From Paraburkholderia phenazinium (GTDB taxonomy: Bacteria > Pseudomonadota > Gammaproteobacteria > Burkholderiales > Burkholderiaceae), in the NCBI RefSeq assembly GCF_900100735.1, contig NZ_FNCJ01000001.1:654437-718436 (forward strand): 64,000 bases of DNA, read 5' to 3'. The notes under the pieces were generated by a model that made no database searches, was not told the origin of the DNA, and saw only the letters and a list, made by a program, of their open reading frames with translations. The position numbers and the translations under genes are program-made. Positions 9,334 through 18,511 of this stretch are shown in pieces. Position 1 is the stretch's first letter. Each line of letters begins with the position of its first letter.

Positions 9334-10181
9334 CAGAAAAACGCGTACCGGGCGACGATCCACAGCAGGCGCGCACGTGGCTTGCTGACCTTCGTGCGCG
9401 GCAGATCGAAACCGCGCTCAAAGGTGCGATCGAGAAGACAGCGATACACCCCGGACATGATGCGCGGAGCGCGGACCTGGTTGCGCGGCGCGGCGCCCAT
9501 GATGGCGTCGGCCTTGGCAAAGTGCTCGCGAGCCCGCGTGACCAGCTTCGCGCAGACGCGCGGCAGCGACGGATCGTCGACGATCGTCGCGGGGCTGTTG
9601 GTGGCGATGCCTTCGAGCGCGAGCAGTTCGCGCGGCAGATAGCAGCGGTTGATGCCCGCGTCTTCGTCGATGTCGCGCAGGATATTGGTCAACTGCAGCG
9701 CCCGGCCCAGGTGATGCGCCAGCAAACGGCCCGGCGCTTCCTGCATCCCGAATATCCTCACCGATAGACGGCCGGCGGCGCTCGCGACCCGATCGCAATA
9801 CAGGTCGAGGGTGTCCTCGTCCGGCGCGCAGATATCGGCGGCGGCATCCATCGCCATGCCGTCGATCATCGCGTGAAAATCTTCGCGTTGCAGATGAAAC
9901 GTATGAATGTGCCGCGTCAACGCGCGCAGCGACGGGCGCGGCGCGCCTGCATAGCAGGCGTCGATGTCGGCGCGCCAGCGCTCGAGGCCCGCCGAGCGCT
10001 CGGCGCGCGGCAGGTCGCTGTCGGCGATATCGTCGACAGCACGGCAGAAGGCGTAGACCTGATACATCGCGTCGCGCTGCGCAGCCGGCAGGATGCGCAT
10101 CGCAAGATAAAACGAGCTGCCCGATGTGGCGGCAGCGGCGTCGGTTTCTGTATCGTCCACGACAAGATTGGAAACAGCCAA
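9333..10181 (-). CDS. hpnD: HpnD, presqualene diphosphate synthase
   Basis: A 282-residue trans-isoprenyl diphosphate synthase of the squalene/phytoene synthase family. The first aspartate-rich motif is CRAVDDIADSD (about residues 46-56), and the second is NILRDIDEDAGINRCYLP (about 166-183), binding Mg2+ and the diphosphates. It condenses two farnesyl diphosphates to presqualene diphosphate, the first committed step to hopanoids. It is the first gene of the hpnD-hpnE-shc-hpnG operon. About 220 bp separates it from the next gene upstream, so the promoter should lie in 10182-10403. Confidence 0.93.
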   Translation of the reverse strand: MAVSNLVVDDTETDAAAATSGSSFYLAMRILPAAQRDAMYQVYAFCRAVDDIADSDLPRAERSAGLERWRADIDACYAGAPRPSLRALTRHIHTFHLQREDFHAMIDGMAMDAAADICAPDEDTLDLYCDRVASAAGRLSVRIFGMQEAPGRLLAHHLGRALQLTNILRDIDEDAGINRCYLPRELLALEGIATNSPATIVDDPSLPRVCAKLVTRAREHFAKADAIMGAAPRNQVRAPRIMSGVYRCLLDRTFERGFDLPRTKVSKPRARLLWIVARYAFF

Positions 10182-10403
10182 GACGATCTCCGCTGAGGGG
10201 CCCCTCTGGAGGCGGTCAAGAAGTCAGAAGTCGTGCCTACCCGCAGGGCAAGCGACGCGCGCGGACGCGCGCGAATATACCGGCAAGGGTTACCGGAAAC
10301 GGCGAAAAGTATAACAACCTTTGCGGGATAACGCAGTTTGAGGGCGTAATCCAGCATTATGGCGGGTTACGCGCGGCGCGGCGACAATTCGCCCCGAGAC
10401 CGC

Positions 10404-11342
10404 TCAGATAAAGGCGACCGAGCGGTTGCGCCCCTGGCGCTTGGCGCTATAGAGGGCCGCATCGGCTTCGTTGATCAGCACGTCGTAGTTGGGCACGCCA
10501 ACCCGCGCCGCGGCGCCGCCGACGCTCGCCGTCACCGGCACCTGAACGCCCTGCACCTCGACCGGCGCGTCGCCAATCGTATGACGGATCTTTTCGGCCA
10601 CCAGCATCGCATCTTCGATCGGCGTGCACGGCAGCAGCAAGGCGAATTCCTCGCCACCGAAGCGGCCGAACGTGTCCTGCACCCTGACGACCTGGGCGAC
10701 CCGCTGCGCCATCTCGCGCAACACCGTGTCGCCAACCCCATGGCCGAACTGGTCGTTGATCTTCTTGAAGTGGTCCAAGTCGAACAGCAGCACCGACATC
10801 TCGCCGCCATAGCGCTGCCAGCGCGTGTATTCGTCGCGCAGCCGCGCTTCGAAATAGCGGCGATTCGCAATCCCGGTCAGGCCGTCGCGGTCGGCATACT
10901 CCTGCAGCTTGGCGACCGCCTCTTCGCGTTCGCGCTGCACGATGCTCACGTGCGTCACGTCGGAGATGGTCACGCACACGGCGACCACTTCGCGATCGCG
11001 CGTGAGCGGCATGAAGGTGCAATCCTGCTGCATGAAATCGACGCCGCCGGTGATCGGCCGGTCATGGTCGAACTTGAACAGATAGGGGCGCTGCTCCCAC
11101 GAACTGAAGGCAAAGCTGCCGAGCTGGAACACGCTCTCGAGCTTGCGGGTCAGCCACACGCGCGGCAACTCGGGGAAACTGGCGAAGATCGACTTGCCGA
11201 CCACCTTCTCGGCCGACAAACCGCTGTGGTCCTGCATAAAGCGGTTCCACATCAACACGTTCATCTCGCGATCGAGGACGAAGATGCCAAATCCGACGCG
11301 CTCGACAACGAGATCGCTCAACGAAGCTGCAGGAACATTCAT
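10404..11342 (-). CDS. PAS-domain diguanylate cyclase
   Basis: A 312-residue protein with an N-terminal PAS-like sensory domain (about 8-130, VGFGIFVLDREMNVLMWN) and a GGDEF domain (about 150-310). The active-site motif is GGEEF (about 229-233). An allosteric I-site RVQD ends five residues before it, so the enzyme should make cyclic di-GMP and be inhibited by it. It overlaps the CheC-like gene by 4 bp and is the last of three co-transcribed genes after the response regulator. The upstream partners suggest that its output is tied to a phosphorelay. Confidence 0.93.
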   Translation of the reverse strand: MNVPAASLSDLVVERVGFGIFVLDREMNVLMWNRFMQDHSGLSAEKVVGKSIFASFPELPRVWLTRKLESVFQLGSFAFSSWEQRPYLFKFDHDRPITGGVDFMQQDCTFMPLTRDREVVAVCVTISDVTHVSIVQREREEAVAKLQEYADRDGLTGIANRRYFEARLRDEYTRWQRYGGEMSVLLFDLDHFKKINDQFGHGVGDTVLREMAQRVAQVVRVQDTFGRFGGEEFALLLPCTPIEDAMLVAEKIRHTIGDAPVEVQGVQVPVTASVGGAAARVGVPNYDVLINEADAALYSAKRQGRNRSVAFI

Positions 11343-11962
11343 AGACTGGACAGCAACGCGTCAAGCGCGTGATTCATGTGGCGGATCGACTCTTCAGCCA
11401 TGAGCATGACGAGGTGGGCGCGGAAGCTCTGGTCTTCCAGCGCGAAATTGACTTCGACCAGCAGCGCGACTTCCCAGGCGAGCACACCGGGCTGGAACAC
11501 ATCGTCGAGCGACATCGCTTCACCGAGCAGCCCCGGCGCCGAAAACACCGGCGTGCGGCCGAGCTGTTCGAGAATGCAGGAGACGCAGGCACCCGTCAGC
11601 ACGTTGGCGACGTCGAAAATCAGTTCCTGCTGGCTAACCTTGTCATAGGCGGAACGCGCATACGGGTCGTTCACCAGCGCGCAGAGTTGCGCCATACTGC
11701 CGCTGCGGCAGATCACCAGCGCCTCGCCCTTGATGTCGGAGCGGAAACCCTGGCGCACCGCGCTCACCGCCTCCTGGATGCCGGTCATCTCGCGCAAGGC
11801 GGCGGCGGCCTCGCTGATCGCCACCACCTGCACCCGCGGCACCGACAACTCGATAAAGGTATCGAGGAGCCGCGCGAGGCGCGTCGCGGCCTGACCCATC
11901 GCGAGGTTGGCAACCTCCTGCAGCGCGTCGCGCCGATCTTCGTTGAGGACTGGCTCAGACAT
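11339..11962 (-). CDS. CheC-family phosphatase-like protein
   Basis: A 207-residue protein resembling the CheC/CheX/FliY phosphatase family. The first active-site helix is present (EVANLAMG, with the E-x2-N signature, about residues 13-20). The second helix reads DVANVLTG (about 120-127), with Asp in place of Glu. These proteins dephosphorylate CheY-like regulators. The start at 11962 (MSEPVLNEDRR) overlaps the end of the response-regulator gene by 8 bp; a longer frame to 12028 runs into that gene and is rejected. Its substrate is likely the receiver protein encoded just upstream. Confidence 0.85.
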   Translation of the reverse strand: MSEPVLNEDRRDALQEVANLAMGQAATRLARLLDTFIELSVPRVQVVAISEAAAALREMTGIQEAVSAVRQGFRSDIKGEALVICRSGSMAQLCALVNDPYARSAYDKVSQQELIFDVANVLTGACVSCILEQLGRTPVFSAPGLLGEAMSLDDVFQPGVLAWEVALLVEVNFALEDQSFRAHLVMLMAEESIRHMNHALDALLSSL

Positions 11963-12323
11963 ACAACCCGTACTCCTTGAGGATGGGTAGTACCGCCTCG
12001 GGGGTGACGGGCTTGGCGATGAAGGCAACGGCGCCGAGGGTGCGCACGCGCGCCTGCGCCATCGGTTGCACGTCGGCGGACACCACGATCACGAACGTGT
12101 TCAGATCCTCGTGCTGCATCGCCTCCAGCACCTGATAGCCGGTCAGATCCGGCATCGTCAGGTCGAGGAACATCACGGACGCCTTGCCTTCGCGGTATAG
12201 CGCGAGCGCTTCGCGCCCGTTCGTGGCGTAGCTGACGTCCACATCCCAGTCCGGCGGCAGCGCCTTTGTGAGCACCTTCCGGGCAAGCAGCGAATCGTCG
12301 GCGATCACAATGGGCAATGACAT
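11955..12323 (-). CDS. CheY-like single-domain response regulator
   Basis: A 122-residue receiver domain with no output domain. Acidic pocket IADDS (residues 7-11), phospho-acceptor Asp in FLDLTMPD (about 56), a conserved Ser/Thr in VVSADVQ and Lys in FIAKPVTP. It is the first gene of the operon with the CheC-like phosphatase and the diguanylate cyclase, so the three probably form one phosphorelay acting on cyclic di-GMP. No chemotaxis kinase is nearby; the hybrid kinase encoded divergently is the closest candidate partner. Confidence 0.92.
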   Translation of the reverse strand: MSLPIVIADDSLLARKVLTKALPPDWDVDVSYATNGREALALYREGKASVMFLDLTMPDLTGYQVLEAMQHEDLNTFVIVVSADVQPMAQARVRTLGAVAFIAKPVTPEAVLPILKEYGLYV

Positions 12324-12997
12324 GGCGGAGGGTCGAAAAACGGGATTGGCTCGGTCGCGTTAACGGCGCAAATCAAAGATTCTTTAGCCGATTGAACAAT
12401 AACGGCCCGAAGAATACTCCGGCGCGAGCGGGAATGCAGATTGCGAAAGGCAGGGGGCAGCACACGCGCGGGCGCGAGTGTGCGCGGCGGGAACGATACG
12501 CATGTGCATACGCGCACGCGGGACGATAACGATGACCGGCATGTTCGAGCCTACCCCGTAGGTGGTTCTGCGCGGCCGAGTGGATCGGGGAGTCAATCGA
12601 CTTGCCGCACGCGTTTCCGCGAACCCCCTCCGTCACGCTTGATATGCGTTAGCTGGCTGGCCCTCGCGGCACATGCATCCGAGCATGGCGGACGCAATAT
12701 TTATCGTGGCGAGATTCTCAAATTAAACTGACGAAAAGGCAACTCGTCAATATGGATTTAACCAACGTAAATCACTCAATATATATAGATATGGAGTATT
12801 TTCCATTCACCAAAAGGGCAAATTACGCCGTTTATACTTTTGTGTACGTTTGCGCTTCTGGATTCGTCGCTGTTTGGAGAAAAACTTCCGCATGTCCGCT
12901 GCGGTCTATTGTTACCGGCCTAAAAGAGATCCCACCCGGCAAATTCCGGCTTCTCGTATGATGGTAACCGTAAGATTTTCCGTCCCAGACGATTGCA
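12324..12997. other. Divergent intergenic region, no supported gene
   Basis: About 670 bp between the leftward regulator operon and the rightward hybrid kinase. It is AT-rich from about 12690 to 12860 and GC-rich elsewhere. A 69-codon frame at 12752-12961 lacks a well-placed ribosome site and has unusual composition, so I do not call it a gene. The promoters of both flanking transcripts must lie here. Confidence 0.6.
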
Positions 12998-15280
12998 GTG
13001 GTATTGAAGATGACACCCGACCGGCCCGAGCCGCGCGAAGCGAGCCTCCTCTCCTCTAACCGGCAGGACGAGGCGCTGTTCCCGGTTGTGCCGGAACAGA
13101 ACTTCCATGTCCGGCGCATTACGCTGATCGCCCTGCTCGTCGCGGCTGTCGTGCTGCCGTGCGTGTATGTGGTGGCCATGGCGTTTAGCGACCTGCGGGC
13201 TCGCGAAGCTGACGCCACCGACCTGACGCTGCGCACCGTGCGCGTCGCTGAAGAACACGCGCTGAAGGTGTTCGACATGAACGAAGCGCTCGACGCTCGC
13301 GTCGTCGATCTGGTGCAGGGTCTGGACGACGACGGCATCCGCACCCGTCAGGCGGAGATTCACGCGAAACTCAGCACCATGGGCGGCGGCTATCCGCAGG
13401 TCGCGGCGGTGTCGATTTTCGGCGAGGACGGCACGTTGCTCGCGAGTAGTCGCTATTACCCCGCGCCGCCGGTGTCGATTGCGAAACGCGACGACTTCAT
13501 CGGCATTCGCGACGGCAAGGTGCTCGAGCACGTCTCGAAGGACATGATGGGGCAAGTCGCCGGCGAAAACGTCTTCAATACCGGCGTGGCACGGCGCAAT
13601 CTAGACGGCACCTTCGCAGGGGTGGTGTCGGTCGCGCTGCGGCCGGGTTATTTCACCGCGTTTTATCAGGAACTGCTCGGCGGCAACGACACGCCGATGA
13701 CCATGAGCCTGACCCGCGCCGACGGCTCGATTCTCGCCCACTACCCGTCTGCGCCCGGCCAGCCGGCCATGGCCGCGCCACACTCGCCATTCACTGACGC
13801 CCTCGCCCAAGGCAGCCGCGCCGGCGTGGTCCAGATGCGCTCGGTGTTCGACAACGACAATATGATCGTCGCGTACCGGCGCGTCGGCGCCTACCCGGTG
13901 TACGTGTCGTGCGGCTACCGTACCTCGGCGATCTGGGCCGCGTGGTACCGGCATCTGAGCGTGCTGATCCTCTCGATGTTCACGCCTTCCATCGTGCTGT
14001 GGTGTGTGATCTGGCTGTCGCTGCGGCGGCTGGGCGCCGAAGAGGAAGCGTGGGAGCGCTGGCAGGCCGAGGCATCGATGCGCCGCTCGATCGAGTCCGC
14101 CTACCGGCAGTCGCGCAAGATGGAAGCGCTTGGCAATCTGGTCGGCAGTGTCGCGCACGATTTCAACAACCTGCTGATGATCGTCTCGGCGAACGTGCAG
14201 ATTGCGAGGCGGCGCGGCGCGCCGGGGCTCGATCGCGAACTGTCCGCCATCGAGCGGGCTTTGAAAAATGGCCAGTCGCTCACCCGCCAGCTACTCGGCG
14301 TGGCGCGCAAGCAGCCGCTGCGCAACGAAACGCTCGCGGTCGACCGGTGGCTGCCGGCCTGCCGCGAACTGCTGCGCGCGTCGCTGGGCGCGAAGATCTC
14401 GCTCGTGATGGATATTGGCACCGATGTCTGGCCGATGCGTGTCGACGTCGCCGAGCTCGAACTCGCGATGATCAACCTCGCCGTCAACGCGCGCGATGCA
14501 ATGCCCAACGGCGGCCGCTTCACGGTGCGCGCGGCCAACATCACGTTCCGTCATGAGGACGGCTTTCCACTCACGGGCGACTTCGTGCAACTTTCCCTCG
14601 AGGACACCGGCGTCGGCATGCCGCCGGAAGTGCTCGCGCGGGCCTTCGAGCCGCTCTTCACGACCAAGCCGAAGGGCATGGGTACGGGCCTCGGCCTGCC
14701 CCAGGTGTTCGCGTTCTGCGAGCGCTCCGGCGGCCTCGCCGCGATCGACAGCGCGATTGGCGCCGGCACCTCGGTGCGCCTCTACCTGCCGCGTGCGGCG
14801 GCCGTGCCGGAGGCCGAGCGTCCCGCCGCCGAGCCGAAGGTCGAGGAAGTGGGCGTCCCGCACGGCCTGCGGATCCTGCTGGTCGAGGACAACGACGAGG
14901 TCGCCGCCGGCACCGAAGCCTTGCTGCAGATGATGGGCCACCAGGTGACCTGTGTATTCAACGCCGATACCGCTTTGCGCCTGTTCGACGACGCCCATGC
15001 CAAGCAGGCGCGCACCGGCGAGGCGCTACCCTTCGATCTGGTGATTTCCGATATCCACATGCCCGGCACCACGAACGGCATCGACCTGGCCGAAGCGGTA
15101 GAGGCGTTCGAAACCCGCCTGCCGGTGATCCTTGTCACAGGCTACGCGGAAGAGCTGGACCGCGCGCGCCATGTCGACGCGCGGGTCCTGTCGAAGCCCT
15201 TCGATATCGCCCTGCTCGACAAGCTGCTGCAGGACATTCAGCGCGATCTCGCGCAAACCAGCGCGCATCCTGCGGATTGA
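12998..15280 (+). CDS. Hybrid sensor histidine kinase with periplasmic sensor and receiver domain
   Basis: About 760 residues. There is a membrane segment near residues 38-62, a long extracytoplasmic sensor (about 65-320, dCache-like), and a second membrane segment (about 322-345). Next come a HisKA dimerisation domain with H-box GSVAHDFNNLL (about 383-393), a HATPase_c domain with N-box NLAVNARDAM, G1 EDTGVGM and G2 GTGLGL, and a C-terminal receiver with phospho-acceptor Asp in LVISDIHMPG (about 685). The GTG at 12998 and the ATG at 13010 are both possible starts, and neither has a clear ribosome site. The divergent neighbour is a response regulator operon, a plausible partner. Confidence 0.92.
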   Translation: MVLKMTPDRPEPREASLLSSNRQDEALFPVVPEQNFHVRRITLIALLVAAVVLPCVYVVAMAFSDLRAREADATDLTLRTVRVAEEHALKVFDMNEALDARVVDLVQGLDDDGIRTRQAEIHAKLSTMGGGYPQVAAVSIFGEDGTLLASSRYYPAPPVSIAKRDDFIGIRDGKVLEHVSKDMMGQVAGENVFNTGVARRNLDGTFAGVVSVALRPGYFTAFYQELLGGNDTPMTMSLTRADGSILAHYPSAPGQPAMAAPHSPFTDALAQGSRAGVVQMRSVFDNDNMIVAYRRVGAYPVYVSCGYRTSAIWAAWYRHLSVLILSMFTPSIVLWCVIWLSLRRLGAEEEAWERWQAEASMRRSIESAYRQSRKMEALGNLVGSVAHDFNNLLMIVSANVQIARRRGAPGLDRELSAIERALKNGQSLTRQLLGVARKQPLRNETLAVDRWLPACRELLRASLGAKISLVMDIGTDVWPMRVDVAELELAMINLAVNARDAMPNGGRFTVRAANITFRHEDGFPLTGDFVQLSLEDTGVGMPPEVLARAFEPLFTTKPKGMGTGLGLPQVFAFCERSGGLAAIDSAIGAGTSVRLYLPRAAAVPEAERPAAEPKVEEVGVPHGLRILLVEDNDEVAAGTEALLQMMGHQVTCVFNADTALRLFDDAHAKQARTGEALPFDLVISDIHMPGTTNGIDLAEAVEAFETRLPVILVTGYAEELDRARHVDARVLSKPFDIALLDKLLQDIQRDLAQTSAHPAD

Positions 15281-15495
15281 GTGCGACGAATTGAGTGCGG
15301 ATTACCCACTTTTGTAAAAGCGCCTCGCCGCCCTACCCACCGGCGTCCCCGCAATTGCCCTCACATACGCGGCGCGGCCCTGCTGGCAAGCCCCTAACGC
15401 GATGCCGCGCTTCCCGGCACGATCGTTGCGGCGCCTAACGGAGGAAGGCTCCGCGCCGTTGCGGTGGCCTGACAGCAAAACGTGGGGAGACAGCC

Positions 15496-16440
15496 ATGCG
15501 ACATACCGTGATTGGTTTATTCGACACCTACATCCAGGCGGAAAGCGCGCGCGATACGCTCGTCCAGACCGGTTTCGCCGCCGACACCATCGAGCTGCAA
15601 GCCAACCCGATACCCCCTGCCAACGCGGCGAGCGACGCCGCGGCTGGCACCAGCGTCCTCGCGAATATCGAGCGGTTCATTGCCAGCCTGTTCGCGAAGG
15701 AACCGCGCCCGGCCGAGGCCGAGCGCTACGCGGAAGCGATGCGCCGCGGCGCGGTGCTGGTCTGCGTGAGTGCCGCCAGCCAGGCGCACGCCGAACTCGC
15801 CAGCAACACGCTGGCGCGGCTGGGTGCGACGGATATCGGTGAGCGTTCGCCGGGCTGGGATGCGGCAATCGAGGATCCGGATGCGCGCCGCGAGCACTCG
15901 GTGCTCGACGAACTCGGACTGAGCAGCGCGGCACCGGCGCCGCTGCCGGGCCACGCCGCAGGCAGCGATGCTCTGCGGGATACGCCAGCGACGCCGGCCG
16001 AGCCGCACGTCGAAGAAACGCTGCGGACACAGACGCTCAGCGAAGCGGCGACGCTCAATACCATCGCTGCGGGCAGTGCACCTGGCTTTGGCGCCGTGTT
16101 CACGCCGGTCGATGTGGCCCCTGCGGCGCGGCGGCCGGAACCCCTGGAAAGCGAAACGATCCCGGACGAATTTCTCGAGTACGAGGAGGACTTCCGCAAT
16201 CACTACGACGAGCAGTACGCGAGCAGCGATACCCGCTACGAGGACTACGTGCCCGCCTACCGCTACGGCGCCACCATCGCCCGCGACGTGCTCTATCGCG
16301 ACCGCCCGTGGGACGACGTGGAGCCGGAAGCGCGGCGTCACTGGGAGACCACCTCGCCCGGTGCGACCGATACGTGGGAACGCTTCAAGGCCGCCGTGCG
16401 GCATGGCTGGGACCGCGTGACGGGACACCATCACGTGTGA
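15496..16440 (+). CDS. Stress-protein-like protein of unknown function (GSP17M-type N-terminus)
   Basis: A 314-residue cytosolic protein. The first 110 residues (MRHTVIGLFDTYIQAESARD) resemble the general stress protein 17M/YflT-like fold, in which a short beta-alpha unit begins with a VIGLF-D-Y pattern. The middle is Ala/Pro-rich and probably disordered. The last 90 residues are rich in Tyr, Asp, Glu and Arg (EYEEDFRNHYDEQY) and contain a WDDVE-WETT-W-F-A-GW pattern often found in such Burkholderiales proteins. GGAGACAGCC before the ATG is a good ribosome site. It is monocistronic. I cannot assign a biochemical function. Confidence 0.8.
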   Translation: MRHTVIGLFDTYIQAESARDTLVQTGFAADTIELQANPIPPANAASDAAAGTSVLANIERFIASLFAKEPRPAEAERYAEAMRRGAVLVCVSAASQAHAELASNTLARLGATDIGERSPGWDAAIEDPDARREHSVLDELGLSSAAPAPLPGHAAGSDALRDTPATPAEPHVEETLRTQTLSEAATLNTIAAGSAPGFGAVFTPVDVAPAARRPEPLESETIPDEFLEYEEDFRNHYDEQYASSDTRYEDYVPAYRYGATIARDVLYRDRPWDDVEPEARRHWETTSPGATDTWERFKAAVRHGWDRVTGHHHV

Positions 16441-16557
16441 TGTAACGAAGTGATCCGCGGCGTGCGGAACGGTATGTGATGAGGCGGGCGGCATTGCGCC
16501 GCCCGGCCTGTGCGATGCGGGAAAGGTGCAGGTCTACGCTGCCGCTAACGCGGCTAC

Positions 16558-17109
16558 TCAGCCCACGTAACGCTTCACCCAGGCCACATAGCGATCGACG
16601 AAGGTTTGCAGGAACTTGCGCGTGTCGTCGTTCAGGATAGCGCCGCTGGCGTCGATGGCCGCGGGGTTATGCTTGATGAACATTTCCGGCTGACCGAGCG
16701 TCGCCACATCCAGATAGGCCAGCACATTGCGCAAATGCTGCTGCGCCAAGGCCGTGCCGGTCGCGCCTACCGAGGTGCCAGCCACCGCACCCGGCTTGCC
16801 CGCCCACGAATTGGTACCCCACGGGCGCGAGCCCCAGTCCAGCGCATTCTTCAGCACACCAGGGATCGAACGGTTGTACTCGGCCGTGACGAACAGCAAG
16901 CCGTCCGCGGCTTCGATCTTTTGCTTGAACTCGCGGGCGACTGGCGGATAGTCCGCGTCATAGTCCTGGGAGTAGAGCGGCAAGTTGCCGATGTCGAGAA
17001 ATTCGAAGGAGAAATCGGCGGGGGCAAGGGAAATCAGCGCCTGTGCCAGTTGCCGGTTGTACGACTCCCGGCGCAGGCTGCCGACGACAACGGCGATATG
17101 AAGGGCCAT
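16558..17109 (-). CDS. NADPH-dependent FMN reductase
   Basis: A 183-residue flavodoxin-like reductase. The FMN phosphate loop is VVVGSLRRESYNRQLA (about residues 6-21). The flavin-contact segments are FVTAEYNRSIPGVLKNALDW (about 75-94) and KPGAVAGTSVGATGTA. Relatives (ChrR, EmoB, SsuE and azoreductase types) reduce FMN, quinones or chromate with NAD(P)H. The ATG at 17109 has an AGGAAA ribosome site; the longer open frame to 17292 runs through the DnaA-box intergenic region and is rejected. It is monocistronic. Confidence 0.9.
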   Translation of the reverse strand: MALHIAVVVGSLRRESYNRQLAQALISLAPADFSFEFLDIGNLPLYSQDYDADYPPVAREFKQKIEAADGLLFVTAEYNRSIPGVLKNALDWGSRPWGTNSWAGKPGAVAGTSVGATGTALAQQHLRNVLAYLDVATLGQPEMFIKHNPAAIDASGAILNDDTRKFLQTFVDRYVAWVKRYVG

Positions 17110-17258
17110 GGTTCGTTTCCTCAGTGAAAGCGCGCGCAGCGCAAAAAGGTCCGCGCTGTAATCATAGGCGGTGCCTGCACGAATTGAGTGAACCCGGCCG
17201 AAAAGGGCGACCGCAAGGCAGAAAAATAAGGGGTCGCATGACTTGGTCGGTGCAGCCC

Positions 17259-17319
17259 GGTGGATAACCTGGAGTGCCAGGAAGTTATCCACAATTTCAC
17301 TGAATAACCTTGTGGATAA
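17259..17319. promoter_or_regulatory. Cluster of DnaA-box-like sites
   Basis: TTATCCACA (17285-17293, + strand) and TGTGGATAA (17311-17319, the same box on the - strand) both match the DnaA box consensus TTATNCACA. GGTGGATAACC at 17259-17269 is a third copy with one mismatch. The three lie within 61 bp in the gap 17110-17450, which holds no gene. Confidence 0.7.
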
Positions 17320-17450
17320 GTGAGGGTTTTGCCTTTCCAGTCAAGCACGTCTCCGGCCTGAGGCGATTTAAGGCAAATGACCGTTTTGTTAAGAATCGCT
17401 GAGAAGTCGTAACAAGATGTGTCAACAGAGCTGACAGCCACCGCGGCCTT

Positions 17451-17738
17451 TCACTCCGGCACGGCGATATCGCCATCGACCAGTTGCAGGCCGTAGGCTT
17501 GCGCGTAATCCTCGGCCGCTTGCGCGTTTTCGAAGAATGGCATGTCGGCGTGCCCCTGGAACGGGTAAATCACCCGCTCGTCACTGAGGCGCGTCACTTT
17601 GAGCGTCGGCACGGTCCCGCTCGAAGTACGGCGCGACGACACCGCGACGTGATAATTCGCCCGGCCGGTACGCTCCGCTTGATCCAGAGACGCTTGGCGC
17701 CGGGCAGTAAAAGAGTTGGCCATCGACACGCTGCTCAC
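17451..17738 (-). CDS. Hypothetical protein, about 95 residues
   Basis: Soluble, with no signal peptide or membrane segment. The N-terminus is basic (ARRQASLDQAERTGRANYHV), and a central segment TLKVTRLSDERVIYPFQG is followed by an acidic helix. A GTG start at 17738 overlaps the stop of the upstream gene (GTGA), which favours coupled translation; an ATG at 17723 is the alternative. The pair of overlapping small genes recurs as a unit here, but I do not recognise a function. Confidence 0.7.
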   Translation of the reverse strand: MSSVSMANSFTARRQASLDQAERTGRANYHVAVSSRRTSSGTVPTLKVTRLSDERVIYPFQGHADMPFFENAQAAEDYAQAYGLQLVDGDIAVPE

Positions 17739-18019
17739 AACCCGACAATCGATTGGTCGGCAATCATGCCGTCAATGACGCGTTCCGCGTGACTGGCCGA
17801 CGCCATCCGCGCGTCGCCCGTCGTGCCGAACGGCGAGCGGCTGGGCACGCGGAACACGCGGCTCGTCGTGAACGTGTTGTCAGTGCCGCGCCGGCAGATT
17901 TTCACGGCAGCATCGAAACCCGCATCGTAGTGGCGCGTCCCATTCGCTCCGCGCGGCTGGTGCGGATACACCAGCGGATAAATCTCGAGGCCGCGGTAGC
18001 TTCTGATGATGTTGTTCAT
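17735..18019 (-). CDS. Hypothetical protein, DUF6723-like
   Basis: A 94-residue protein starting MNNIIRSYRGLEIYPLVYPH. I associate this opening with a small uncharacterised Burkholderiales family, recalled as DUF6723, but cannot verify that. The ATG at 18019 is chosen over the one at 18028 because GGAG lies 9 bp upstream of the former and directly abuts the latter. A much longer upstream frame to 18292 is Arg/Cys-rich and implausible. It is translationally coupled to the next small gene. Role unknown. Confidence 0.72.
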   Translation of the reverse strand: MNNIIRSYRGLEIYPLVYPHQPRGANGTRHYDAGFDAAVKICRRGTDNTFTTSRVFRVPSRSPFGTTGDARMASASHAERVIDGMIADQSIVGL

Positions 18020-18426
18020 GGTAGTCATCTCCGGTAAGTCGCTTGCCGGGCGGGAGCCGCAGTGGCCGCACAAGCCTCGCGGCAGATACGGCCTACGGCT
18101 GCAGTTTAGGCGGCAGGCGATCCTGCGGCAGGCGCAGGGGGCGTCGATACGCGCGAACGACGGTCGCCTCCGACACAACGGAGCGGCGACCACGCGTAGA
18201 GACAGGGAAGAAAGGGATCCTGTTCGATCCGGGGAGTGCAATTCGGCGAGGACGTTAGCTGCTCGGCGCAAGCGCGCGAGAGAGATCGTCAAACAGCTGA
18301 CTCACTGTAGCACGGATGCACCACGATGGGCCGTGACTTTTCAACAGCGCGAGATGGCGGACCAACGGTCGCTGGCTGGGAGACACGGATGTCGAAAACT
18401 CAGGAAAACGGATATTTTGCTTTGCC

Positions 18427-18458
18427 TAATAAAAATGGACGCCTTGAAGGCGCCCATT
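18427..18458 (-). terminator. Rho-independent terminator of the small secreted peptide gene
   Basis: On the minus strand GGGCGCC-TTCA-AGGCGTCC forms a 7-8 bp stem with a tetraloop (one G-U pair), followed by ATTTTTATT. It lies about 55 bp after the stop of the 45-residue peptide gene. Confidence 0.75.
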
Positions 18459-18511
18459 GTCTGGCGGATCCGAAAGCGGCGCGGTAAGCCGCGCCACGTG
18501 GCCGGAAACGA

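Noticed and set aside
12752..12961. A 69-codon frame in the AT-rich gap before the hybrid kinase
   Set aside because: No well-spaced ribosome site, atypical composition and no hydrophobic or signal pattern.
16486..16504. Terminator after the stress-like gene
   Set aside because: The stem GGGCGGC/GCCGCCC is present, but there is no T-run, so I cannot support it as a terminator.
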